In this document: piece by piece, positions 1 to 5,153 of the stretch
How positions within the stretch are numbered: the stretch's first letter is position 1
Layout of the letters: each line of letters begins with the position of its first letter
NCBI GenBank assembly: GCA_021806345.1
Contig: JAJZXP010000043.1
Coordinates: forward strand, 1 to 5,516
From: Thermoplasmata archaeon
Lineage (GTDB): Archaea; Thermoplasmatota; Thermoplasmata; Thermoplasmatales; Thermoplasmataceae
Length of the DNA stretch: 5,516 nt
Direction: 5' to 3'
Position numbers and translations under genes: made by a program
The notes under the pieces: model-generated
Database searches by the model: none
Told to the model about the DNA's origin: nothing
The model's input: only the letters and a program-made list of their open reading frames with translations

Positions 1-664
1 GTATTCCACCAGGTATAATACTGGAAAACTATCTTCAACTATTCAGCGGTATTTTTCTTTGATGCCATCCACCTCATTTTAGCAGATCCTTAAGTAGGAC
101 ACATCTTCAAAATTTCTCTGGCAATCCTTCAAGTTTTCAAATTCAACTTATGTTGACCTTTCACTTTGCACAACTCACTTATTATATCATTTGTTAAAAT
201 TATCAATACCATATTGCAGTCTTTTTCGATGATCATTGTGACATTTCTTTTCGTTTACGAGATCTGGAAAATATTCATAAGCACTTAGCAGTGCAGTAAT
301 AGATTCTCCACCAACGTTCATTGAGTAATTCCATGCTCTCCAATAATCTCTTGTAAGACTAATTGACTTTTTCTGAAATTACTATTTTCTGCTCTTCATG
401 GTGAAAGCTTGCTAAAGTTCTATCAAAATAATCTGGGAAGTCCCGTAGTGTTGCTGCAACACGTATTGTATCAAATATCTCTATAATTCTTTTCACGTTA
501 GTAATGGAGAACGGCAAATCTATAAGACCTCATCCATTGCCTTCAATCTTCTCGGAGTATACGCTGCTTGTTCCATGGTATCAAATATTCGTGTTTTCCC
601 AAAATTCTTTGTCGAGAGGATATGGCAGGTCCTCCGGGGAAATAGAACAAGTTATTCGTTCACT
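1..664 (-). pseudogene. Decayed gene, possibly ADP-ribosyltransferase-like
   Basis: The minus strand reads as protein only if several lesions are ignored. From about 664 down to 362 one frame gives a segment with EFWENTNI, a stop (TGA, 581-583), YHGTSSVYSEKIEGNG, a second TGA (530-532), then about 50 open codons ending ...EEQKIVISEKVN. A one-base shift near 357-364 continues it as SLTRDYWRAWNYSMNVGGES and on to NFNK, ending at TGA 187-189. More shifts follow near 190 and 140, and a further frame runs to the left window edge with TAA at 79-81 and TGA at 43-45. The continuity of protein-like text across the breaks is what I see. The YHGTSS and later Y...N.GGE motifs recall ADP-ribosyltransferase-fold proteins, some of which are toxins; that family call is an inference from memory. 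No good start codon is visible, so the 5' end is approximate, and the gene runs off the window on the left. The decay looks old. Confidence 0.5.
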
Positions 665-683
665 CTTAAGAAACAAATGATTA

Positions 684-697
684 GATATATAAATTAA
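684..697. promoter_or_regulatory. Bidirectional TATA-like tract
   Basis: The tract GATATATAAATTAA lies between the decayed minus-strand gene and the methyltransferase. Read on the plus strand it places transcription near 713, about 30 bases before the ATG at 744. Read on the minus strand it points at about 664, where the decayed gene begins. It is near-symmetric, so one tract could have served both genes. The only evidence is base composition and spacing. Confidence 0.4.
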
Positions 698-743
698 TTT
701 CCCACATCCGAGCTTTACGCTGGTTTAATGTCTCCAAAAAAGA

Positions 744-1427
744 ATGTTTAAAAAGCATTCCGAAAAATATAATTTATTTGAGAATATGGTTGGTTCATCT
801 ATGACCACAAAAACTCCAATGGAATTCTACACAGAGCTAGGATTCGAATGGTTATCGAAAATAAAGAGTTTTGTTATAACAGAAAATGAACTAACCTATC
901 TGACTAGATTGTTAAAGAAGGATTGGAAGATCCTAGATTTGGCATGTGGATATGGGAGGTTTTCTATCCCTTTGGCTTTAATGGGGTATAGGGTGCAGGG
1001 AATAGACATAACTTCGATTTTTATTGAAAAGGGTAAAGAAGAGGCGAGAAAAAGAAATCTCAGCATTGAATTCAGAGTGGGTGACATGAGAAGCCTACCC
1101 TATGAAGATAGATCATTTGATTCTGTAATCTGTATGTGGAATTCCTTTAGTGAACTTGTACAAATTCAGGACCAAGTAAAGGCAATCACTGAAATATTCA
1201 GAGTACTCAAGAGAGGAGGACTTGCAATTGTCGAGGTAAGAAATCACAGGTCAAGCGGACCGATAGAAGAAAATTTTATAGACGGATACGAGGCAATGCC
1301 TACATATAATCACACAAAAGGAAGCATAAAACGGTTGATGAAACTATCAGATATAGGTACTTTCAAGGTGTTTGTTGAAGAGTTTGGGGGAAGGAACAGG
1401 CTTCTTTTCGAAATAATGAAAAAATGA
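744..1427 (+). CDS. Class I SAM-dependent methyltransferase
   Basis: This 227-residue protein has a full Rossmann-type SAM-binding core: motif I ILDLACGYGRFS at residues 63-74, the acidic end of strand 2 in GIDIT (Asp88), GDMRSLPY at 113-120, motif IV SFDSVICMWNSF at 124-135, and the post-core RVLKRGGLAIVEV at 153-165. It should transfer a methyl group from S-adenosylmethionine in the cytoplasm; the acceptor cannot be read from the sequence. The layout fits the Methyltransf_11/25-type small-molecule group (ubiE-like) better than DNA methylases, as there is no NPPY or DPPY motif. The length and the C-terminal strand RNRLLFEIMKK are normal for the family, so it appears intact. The ATG at 744 is used, but ATG 786 or 801 are possible because the first 20 residues are not family-like. 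It is a single gene with its own TATA-like tract and a T-rich stretch after the stop. Its neighbours do not suggest a pathway. Confidence 0.88.
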   Translation: MFKKHSEKYNLFENMVGSSMTTKTPMEFYTELGFEWLSKIKSFVITENELTYLTRLLKKDWKILDLACGYGRFSIPLALMGYRVQGIDITSIFIEKGKEEARKRNLSIEFRVGDMRSLPYEDRSFDSVICMWNSFSELVQIQDQVKAITEIFRVLKRGGLAIVEVRNHRSSGPIEENFIDGYEAMPTYNHTKGSIKRLMKLSDIGTFKVFVEEFGGRNRLLFEIMKK

Positions 1428-1446
1428 TTTTTACTTCTTTATTTTC
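1428..1446 (+). terminator. T-rich terminator after the methyltransferase
   Basis: Directly after the TGA at 1425-1427 the plus strand is T-rich (TTTTTACTTCTTTATTTTC), with no stem-loop. Archaeal RNA polymerase commonly stops at such T-tracts. The position, straight after the stop codon, supports the call. Confidence 0.45.
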
Positions 1447-1726
1447 ATCGAAAGATAAGATAACTCAGAGAAACAGATTTTATTATCGGTTTAGACTATT
1501 TGAAGAAAGATAATTCATGTCAGTGATGGGAAAATTTTTGACCATTCTACTATAGTTAAGTGTTTCAGTACTGAATCAGGTGCTCAGGATAGACAAGGCA
1601 CTTTCCAAAAACCTATCATTTGCGACAACTTGTTAGATTAGTGATGATCCCAATTATATTATAGCTGATAAAAATAAATTTATAAACTCTTGACACCACA
1701 ATAACTATCTCCTTTTAACCCAATTT
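1447..1726. other. Gene-free region between convergent genes
   Basis: I recognise no gene in these 280 bases. The longest plausible reading is about 44 plus-strand codons from near 1509 to a TAG near 1638 (…VSDGKIFDHSTIVKCF…), which has no start codon and no similarity I recognise. An ATG at 1516 opens only 12 codons. Near 1667-1688 an AT-rich stretch (AAAATAAATTTATAAA) reads on the minus strand as a T-rich tract and may be the terminator of the flavoprotein gene that ends at 1727. On the plus strand it resembles a TATA box, but no gene follows it. Confidence 0.5.
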
Positions 1727-2434
1727 TCACGTTTCTGATTTAAAAGTTTTACCTAAATGCTCTCCTAAAGAGAAATAATGCCGGAAAGAATAGATCAGCG
1801 GTTTCCACCTTACTGGATCTATGTGCCTTTCGTCCAAAACTATGTTCTTGCTTGCGTGTACTTTCACAACTGCAGCCTCCACTATGAAGGCAATTTCTTT
1901 TCCTTGGTAAAATGGATATATATTCTTCACGATAGCCTCCATCTGAATGGGGCATTCCTTTACCAGTGGAGGTCCAACAATATCTGAGCTCTCTGTAGTC
2001 AGATGGGAAGCATTGAATTTATTGCTCTCATATCTGTATCTATCAGCCTTGGACGGAGGGACCGGATTCTTACCTGTTAAAGGAGCAAGGTTTTCAACAG
2101 CCTCCCACAGGCCTATGTCAGGAAAGTTTAGGGTCAGTTCCCTGGTCTCATTTAAGTTTTCAATAGTCTTTCCTACGGCGCTGAGTCCAAGTATAACATT
2201 ATATCCTAAAGCCCATGCTGACGACATGGGTGAAAGGTTAACGTTACCTTCCTTGTCAACGGAGGATATGAGAACGACAGGTGTTCCGAAGTAAAGGACA
2301 TTAGGCTTGACGTCCATATGTCCATCATTCTCTGAAGCCGTAAAATGTTCGTCCTGATTATGCGTCCTCGAATTTCCATACTCTTCATTGTCCCGTTTCA
2401 AGTCGTTTTTCATGATAGTGTGAAGATGAGCCAT
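1727..2434 (-). CDS. Flavin reductase-like FMN-binding protein
   Basis: This 235-residue protein matches the flavin reductase-like/flavoredoxin family (split-barrel FMN-binding fold). Visible family features are VLYFGTPVVLISSVDKEGN at 46-64 (first barrel strands), NLSPMSSAWALGYNVILGL at 66-84 (flavin-contacting loop), a TRELTLNFP strand at 97-105, and the C-terminal block RWKPLIYSFRHYFSLGEHLG at 209-228. Such proteins bind FMN and either reduce flavin with NAD(P)H or pass electrons; the partner here is unknown. The family normally starts near Met40 (MDVKPN, start at base 2317). The 39 residues before it are polar and His/Asn/Glu-rich, so ATG 2434, ATG 2413 (MKNDLK) and ATG 2317 are all possible. 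The TATA-like sequences upstream favour the first two. It is divergent from the ArsR-type gene at 2507, which probably controls it. A similar flavoprotein/ArsR pairing exists in bacteria (B. subtilis ydfE-ydfF, recalled from memory). The reading frame is intact. Confidence 0.87.
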   Translation of the reverse strand: MAHLHTIMKNDLKRDNEEYGNSRTHNQDEHFTASENDGHMDVKPNVLYFGTPVVLISSVDKEGNVNLSPMSSAWALGYNVILGLSAVGKTIENLNETRELTLNFPDIGLWEAVENLAPLTGKNPVPPSKADRYRYESNKFNASHLTTESSDIVGPPLVKECPIQMEAIVKNIYPFYQGKEIAFIVEAAVVKVHASKNIVLDERHIDPVRWKPLIYSFRHYFSLGEHLGKTFKSET

Positions 2435-2450
2435 TACTATAAATTGCTGA

Positions 2451-2475
2451 AATATATGAAAAATGAGATATATCG
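2451..2475. promoter_or_regulatory. Divergent promoter of flavoprotein and ArsR genes
   Basis: The 72 bases between the two divergent genes hold two TATA-like elements: AAATATATGAA (about 2452-2462) and GAGATATATCGA (about 2465-2476). On the minus strand the first lies about 25 bases before ATG 2434, which would give a leaderless message. On the plus strand the second places transcription near 2495, just before the TTG at 2507. They are close enough for one bound regulator to block both genes. I see no strong palindrome here beyond the short ATATAT cores. Confidence 0.45.
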
Positions 2476-2506
2476 ATTAGTTTTTAGGATGATATGAGGG
2501 TGGGCA

Positions 2507-3223
2507 TTGGGACTGGAAATGGGAAGTTTAACTAGAGCAATCTCACATCCTCTAAGGAAGAAAATCATAGAGAGTTTAGCCGATGCGCCCAGAACAGTGA
2601 GCGAGATTATGTTTCTGACCGGCGGATCTCAACCTATGGTATCTTCAAACCTTGCAATTCTCTTAAGTGCCAATGTTGTTGAGTCCTATCCATTGGGGCG
2701 GGAAAGGATATACAGACTGATCCCAGAGGGGTTTGAGGAACTGGTTGATTGGTTAGATAGGATCATGCATGCAAAGGATGAAAACAACTATCCCCCATTC
2801 AGGGGAAAAAGCACTTTAGTTAGTGAATTGCATCTTGCTCGAACGTGCTACGATCATCTAGCTGGAGTTGAAGGAGTCCGCCTTCTTGATGAACTCCTAA
2901 CTAGGAAATGGCTTTTGCGTGAAAGTGAAGGGAGCAAGATGCTAACGCTTACGACAGATGGGGAAGTTGGGCTGGCTTACCTCGGGATAAAAATACCTCT
3001 CCGAAAGAACAGGAGGAGAATTTTTGCATACTCGTGCATGGATTGGACCGTTAAACGGTTTCACCTCGGTGGAGCATTGGGCTCCTCTTTACTGAAAGGG
3101 TTGGAGAATCTAGGCTATCTTGAGAGGGTTGACGGTTCCAGAAAAGTGATTATTAACGGGAAGGTAGAGAACTTTTTCATGGGGCATCTGCCTGTTCATT
3201 CGAAAAAAATGGAAAACCTTTAA
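2507..3223 (+). CDS. ArsR-type winged-helix regulator, long two-domain form
   Basis: Residues 8-85 form an ArsR-like winged helix: AISHPLRKKIIESL is helix 1, TVSEIMFLTGGSQPMVSSNLAIL is the helix-turn-helix, and GRERIYRLIPEGFEEL is the wing. Residues 110-225 match the C-terminal domain of longer ArsR-family regulators (YdfF-like): ARTCYDHLAGVEGV, then CMDWTVKRFHLGGALGSSLL, then GYLERVDGSRKVIING. Two cysteines, Cys114 and Cys177, lie in these conserved blocks and could sense redox state, metals or electrophiles; that role is an inference. It should be a cytoplasmic DNA-binding repressor of the divergent flavoprotein gene and itself. Start: TTG 2507 has a ribosome-binding-like GAGG at 2496-2499 at good spacing; ATG 2519 is the alternative and loses only four residues. 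Base use looks more GC-rich than the TA region to the right, and the bacterial-type architecture hints at acquisition from bacteria. The length is normal and the frame is intact. Confidence 0.87.
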   Translation: MGLEMGSLTRAISHPLRKKIIESLADAPRTVSEIMFLTGGSQPMVSSNLAILLSANVVESYPLGRERIYRLIPEGFEELVDWLDRIMHAKDENNYPPFRGKSTLVSELHLARTCYDHLAGVEGVRLLDELLTRKWLLRESEGSKMLTLTTDGEVGLAYLGIKIPLRKNRRRIFAYSCMDWTVKRFHLGGALGSSLLKGLENLGYLERVDGSRKVIINGKVENFFMGHLPVHSKKMENL

Positions 3224-3276
3224 CGGCTACAGAACGATAAAGAACAATGACAAAAGCTCTTTGTTAAAAATCCTCA

Positions 3277-3288
3277 ATTTTGTTTGTT
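3277..3288 (+). terminator. Possible T-rich terminator after the ArsR-type gene
   Basis: The plus strand has ATTTTGTTTGTT about 55 bases after the regulator's stop codon, in an otherwise gene-free 184-base gap (3224-3407) between convergent genes. A short inverted repeat, CAAAAGCTCTTTG (3251-3263), precedes it. The call rests on composition and position only. Confidence 0.3.
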
Positions 3289-3367
3289 ACTAAAAATGGA
3301 TCGATCGGGATATGATTAAAGTCTCAAGCGAATACTGAAAATTGATATGAAAAGCACGAAATAGGGA

Positions 3368-3401
3368 TAAATTCAAAAGTAAAGGCAACAGAATTGTTCC
3401 T
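3368..3401 (-). terminator. Hairpin plus T-rich tail after vapC-1
   Basis: Seven bases past the reconstructed vapC-1 stop, the minus strand has AGGAACA-ATTC-TGTTGCCT. This is a stem of about seven pairs with one bulge, followed by the T-rich TTACTTTTGAATTT. This fits transcription ending after the vapBC-1 operon, although archaea do not need the hairpin. Confidence 0.35.
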
Positions 3402-3407
3402 GAAAGG

Positions 3408-3799
3408 TTAGTAAGATTCAACCGTGACTCCATCAATTCCGGGGAATGGTTTATATTTCTTGTAAGCACTGCCTCATCATTCACTCTACATATACCCGCA
3501 ATCATTGCATCTTCAGGATCAACAGTTAAACCCTTCTTTCTTTTATACGAATATATTTCCCCTGCCTCCCTAGCCGCTTCAAAATTCAAATTAAAAACTT
3601 CAAGATTTTCAAGAACCCTTTGAATTTTCTATTGCTCCAAGACACGTTTTTTTCTAAAACCAAACCAAAAATAAAGTTCGAAAACAGAGACGGTCGTTAT
3701 ACATATCTGATCACCTTCGGCTTCAACTATTTCAGCTTTCCGTATGGGATCATTGTCATTCCTCATTAAGTCTATCAAAAAGGAATTGTCCACTATCAT
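3408..3799 (-). pseudogene. vapC: VapC PIN-domain toxin, broken by a stop and a frameshift (vapC-1)
   Basis: The frame from ATG 3799 gives MIVDNSFLIDLM, a standard PIN-domain start with catalytic Asp4, then SVFELY with Glu41. At codon 57 it hits an amber TAG (3629-3631). The same frame continues as ...EAAREAGEIYSYKRKKG..DPEDAMIAGICR..AVLTRNINH, which is the second half of a PIN domain, with Asp97 and Asn115 at the metal-binding positions. Near 3441-3447 one base is missing; restoring it gives HFPGIDGVTVESY and a TAA at 3408-3410, a typical VapC ending. The repaired protein is 130 residues, the normal VapC size. VapC toxins are Mg-dependent RNases that cut tRNA or rRNA and are held in check by VapB. 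The gene directly follows vapB-1 (TAA then ATG, no gap). All catalytic codons survive, so inactivation looks recent. Without the second repair the frame runs on to 3290 through unrelated sequence. Confidence 0.87.
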
Positions 3800-4035
3800 T
3801 TACCTAAAGACCTTCCTGGAAATATGGTCAAATCTGACTTTGCTTAACTTCTCGGTCTCTTGTATTTTCTCAAGTATGGCATCGGTCTCCTCTGTACTTA
3901 GGGTGCTTCTGAATTCAAGTATGGATACTTTCTTGGTTAGCTTGTTGATTACATCAGTAAAATTCTCATTTTCCCATTGAGACTATTTAACCTAAAATAC
4001 TCATCATCTGAAATTGAAATGTTTCTGCTTCCCAT
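3800..4035 (-). pseudogene. vapB: VapB-type antitoxin with a one-base frameshift (vapB-1)
   Basis: From ATG 4035 the frame reads MGSRNISISDDEYFRLNSLNG and then fails, stopping at TAA 3949-3951 after 28 codons. Adding one A to the A-run (TTTT on the plus strand, 3969-3972) gives KNENFTDVINKLTKKVSILEF and then an acidic/basic C-terminus to ...SRKVFR, stop at 3800-3802; 78 residues in all. The N-terminal strand plus KNE.F.DVI..L is the DUF217/VapB pattern, the same as vapB-2 in this window (KENESFSELLDRLVK). VapB proteins form ribbon- or swapped-hairpin-type dimers that bind the operator and cover the VapC active site. The next base after its stop begins vapC-1. The lesion lies in a homopolymer, so a sequencing error or programmed slippage must be considered, but the partner toxin is also broken. 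Confidence 0.8.
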
Positions 4036-4040
4036 AATAA

Positions 4041-4060
4041 CACACACGTATAAGTGTGTG
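4041..4060. promoter_or_regulatory. Palindromic operator of vapBC-1
   Basis: CACACACGTATAAGTGTGTG is a 20-base inverted repeat with nine of ten pairs matching. It ends five bases before the vapB-1 ATG (minus strand) and lies between a TATA-like element (4061-4068) and the start codon. A dimeric antitoxin bound here would block transcription, which fits VapB autoregulation. It is the best palindrome in the window. Confidence 0.7.
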
Positions 4061-4070
4061 AAATAAAGAG
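4061..4070 (-). promoter_or_regulatory. TATA-like element of vapBC-1
   Basis: The minus strand reads CTCTTTATTT, about 25-30 bases before the vapB-1 ATG. Transcription would begin within a few bases of the start codon, giving a nearly leaderless message. The weak TATA match keeps confidence low. Confidence 0.35.
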
Positions 4071-4409
4071 TATTTCTTTAATACACATCAAAAACTTTTT
4101 TTGGTTAAAGGATAGAATATAAAAAAATATAATGAAGTTGATCAGTAAGGATTTCCTTATTGCTTTAAGTGAATGCGGTCCACAAGGGAAAATTGTTAGA
4201 ATAAAATAAAATTGTTCTTCTGTGTGCAGTCTAATTTTTACTGACATTTCGATAGGAAGTCCTTTAGTTTCATCTCTTCTTGTCTTTAGCGATAAAGTTG
4301 CATCTCTTATTTTATTTCCACCCTGAATAACCAATTAGTTTAGAGTTAAGTTTTAGCAAAAATGCATTATTCACTTGATATTGCATCCACAAAAAGGTGC
4401 CGAAAAATA
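4069..4409. other. Spacer between divergent TA modules, no recognised gene
   Basis: This stretch of about 340 bases separates vapB-1 (minus) from the MazF-partner antitoxin (plus). A plus-strand ATG at 4132, preceded by the AT-rich AATATAAAAAAATAT, opens 25 codons (MKLISKDFLIALSECGPQGK...) to TAA 4207-4209, and the same frame then stays open to the TGA at 4324-4326. On the minus strand a frame is open from about 4334 leftwards, beginning VIQGGNKIRDATLSLKTRRD. I recognise neither product. Both strands are open over the same bases, so at most one is real. A remnant of a decayed gene is as likely as chance. Confidence 0.4.
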
Positions 4410-4410
4410 C

Positions 4411-4436
4411 GTATATTTGATGCACATTATTATGTG
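4411..4436 (+). promoter_or_regulatory. TATA element and operator-like repeat before the MazF-partner antitoxin
   Basis: GTATATTT (4411-4418), preceded by the purine-rich CGAAAAATAC (a possible TFB site), lies about 22-25 bases before the GTG start at 4436, so the message would be leaderless. Between them is the inverted repeat CACAT-TATT-ATGTG (4423-4436), which overlaps the first base of the start codon. A TA antitoxin bound there would block initiation. Its CACA/TGTG arms resemble those of the vapBC-1 operator. Confidence 0.5.
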
Positions 4437-4660
4437 TGTCAACTCAGAGGCTTAATGTAACCTTGCCTGATGACATCTCAGAAATACTTAAGAATAAGAA
4501 AAATAAATCTGAGTTTTTAGCGCAGGCAGTTAGGGAGAAAGCGATGAACGACAAGAAAAGAGAAATAATGGAGAATGCCGAAAAATTAAAGAAATATTAC
4601 GAGTCAGACGAAGAACTGAAATCTCTAAACTCTTTGGATTCCCAAGATTTCGTGGAGTGA
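4436..4660 (+). CDS. Ribbon-helix-helix antitoxin paired with MazF
   Basis: This 74-residue protein begins (GTG) STQRLNVTLPDDISEILKNK, with a short beta-strand followed by NKSEFLAQAVREKAM at 23-37. That is the strand-helix-helix pattern of ribbon-helix-helix (CopG/MetJ-like) DNA-binding proteins. Residues 40-74 are a charged helix and an acidic tail (YYESDEELKSLNSLDSQDFVE), which in such antitoxins wraps the toxin. It lies nine bases before the mazF remnant, and GGAGTGA at its 3' end (4654-4660) is the likely ribosome-binding site for mazF. This gives a functional call as the antitoxin of a MazEF-type module, binding both its operator and MazF. ATG 4432 is out of frame, so GTG 4436 is the start, consistent with a leaderless message. 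The gene is intact although its toxin is dead, so it may persist as a repressor or as an antidote to related toxins elsewhere. Confidence 0.8.
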   Translation: MSTQRLNVTLPDDISEILKNKKNKSEFLAQAVREKAMNDKKREIMENAEKLKKYYESDEELKSLNSLDSQDFVE

Positions 4661-4669
4661 GTGTGAGAA

Positions 4670-5010
4670 TTGAAGCAAGGGGAAATTTGGTTGGTGAATC
4701 TCTCCCCAACGATAGGTGCTGAGATTACTAAATCAGGCCTTGTATTATCATAAGCAGTAATGAAATTGGAATTTTACCCTTGAAAGTTATAGCCCCAGTT
4801 ACAGACTACAAAACACATTACAACGCTGTTCCATGGATGGTTGATCTTTTTCCAGATCCGCTAAACAACTTATCCAAGAGATCGGTTGTGGATTTGCTCC
4901 AGCTGAGGTCAGCATCTCAAAAAAGATTAATCAAGAGATTGGGCGATGTACCCGAGAAAGAATTTCACAAAATCTTAGAGGCTACAAGAATTGTATTCGG
5001 GATTTACTGA
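4670..5010 (+). pseudogene. mazF: MazF/PemK-type endoribonuclease toxin, broken (mazF)
   Basis: From TTG 4670 the frame gives KQGEIWLVNLSPTIGAEITKS, the usual MazF first strands, then GLVLS and TAA at 4751-4753. Family members read K.RPALVLSSNEIGILPLK here, so about six bases (Arg-Pro) are missing at 4735/4736 and five extra bases (TAAGC, 4751-4755) shift the frame. From 4756 the right frame resumes: SNEIGILPLKVIAPVTDYK... then RSVVDLLQLRSASQKRLIKR and ...RIVFGIY to TGA 5008-5010. A repaired protein would have about 113 residues, the normal length. MazF cuts single-stranded mRNA at short motifs. The lost Arg is one of its two catalytic residues; the Thr in PVT remains. The downstream 76 codons alone (from TTG 4780) lack the first strands and the Arg, so they should not form an active toxin. 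The TTG start may itself be a decayed ATG. Confidence 0.88.
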
Positions 5011-5051
5011 ATTATGAAATGTAGGGTTACAACTGAACGGACAAGAATTTG

Positions 5052-5062
5052 CTTATTTTTTT
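5052..5062 (+). terminator. T-tract after the MazEF-type module
   Basis: CTTATTTTTTT lies about 45 bases after the mazF stop and before the vapBC-2 promoter. It contains the longest T-run on the plus strand in this area, and would separate the two TA transcripts. Confidence 0.45.
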
Positions 5063-5114
5063 AGGGAAATACTTTAGATGGGGAGCAATAGAGCACTTTT
5101 ACTGATGGGTGCGT

Positions 5115-5126
5115 GAATATTAATAT
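5115..5126 (+). promoter_or_regulatory. TATA-like element of vapBC-2
   Basis: GAATATTAATAT lies about 25-30 bases before the ATG at 5151, which would put transcription at or just before the start codon (leaderless). The nearby GTTTAAAC (5130-5137) is also a perfect palindrome. Confidence 0.45.
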
Positions 5127-5136
5127 GGTGTTTAAA

Positions 5137-5153
5137 CATAAACATATGTTATG
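5137..5153. promoter_or_regulatory. Palindromic operator of vapBC-2 over the start codon
   Basis: CATAAACATATGTTATG contains the perfect ten-base palindrome AACATATGTT (5141-5150), directly before the vapB-2 ATG. Ignoring one extra A, the symmetry extends to 16 bases and includes the start codon. This is the expected site for a VapB-VapC dimer repressing its own operon. Confidence 0.55.

Noticed and set aside
896..1087. Minus-strand frame of 63 codons inside the methyltransferase
   Set aside because: It is opposite the SAM-binding core, which is clearly the coding frame.
1749..2388. Several open frames of 60-115 codons within the flavoprotein gene, both strands
   Set aside because: They are shadows of the flavin reductase-like frame, with no promoter or family match.
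3290..3407. C-terminal tail of vapC-1 running to 3290
   Set aside because: The tail arises only after the one-base loss near 3441. Restoring that base gives a family-typical ending at 3408.
3744..3980. Open plus-strand frame of 78 codons across vapB-1/vapC-1
   Set aside because: It lies opposite vapB-1 and the start of vapC-1, its hydrophobic text is typical of antisense reading, and the minus-strand frames match known families.
3987..4334. Minus-strand frame of 115 codons as one gene
   Set aside because: Its 3' part overlaps the vapB-1 start and operator in another frame, and the middle is low-complexity Phe/Leu/Ile text. No family was recognised, so it is reported only as unexplained sequence.
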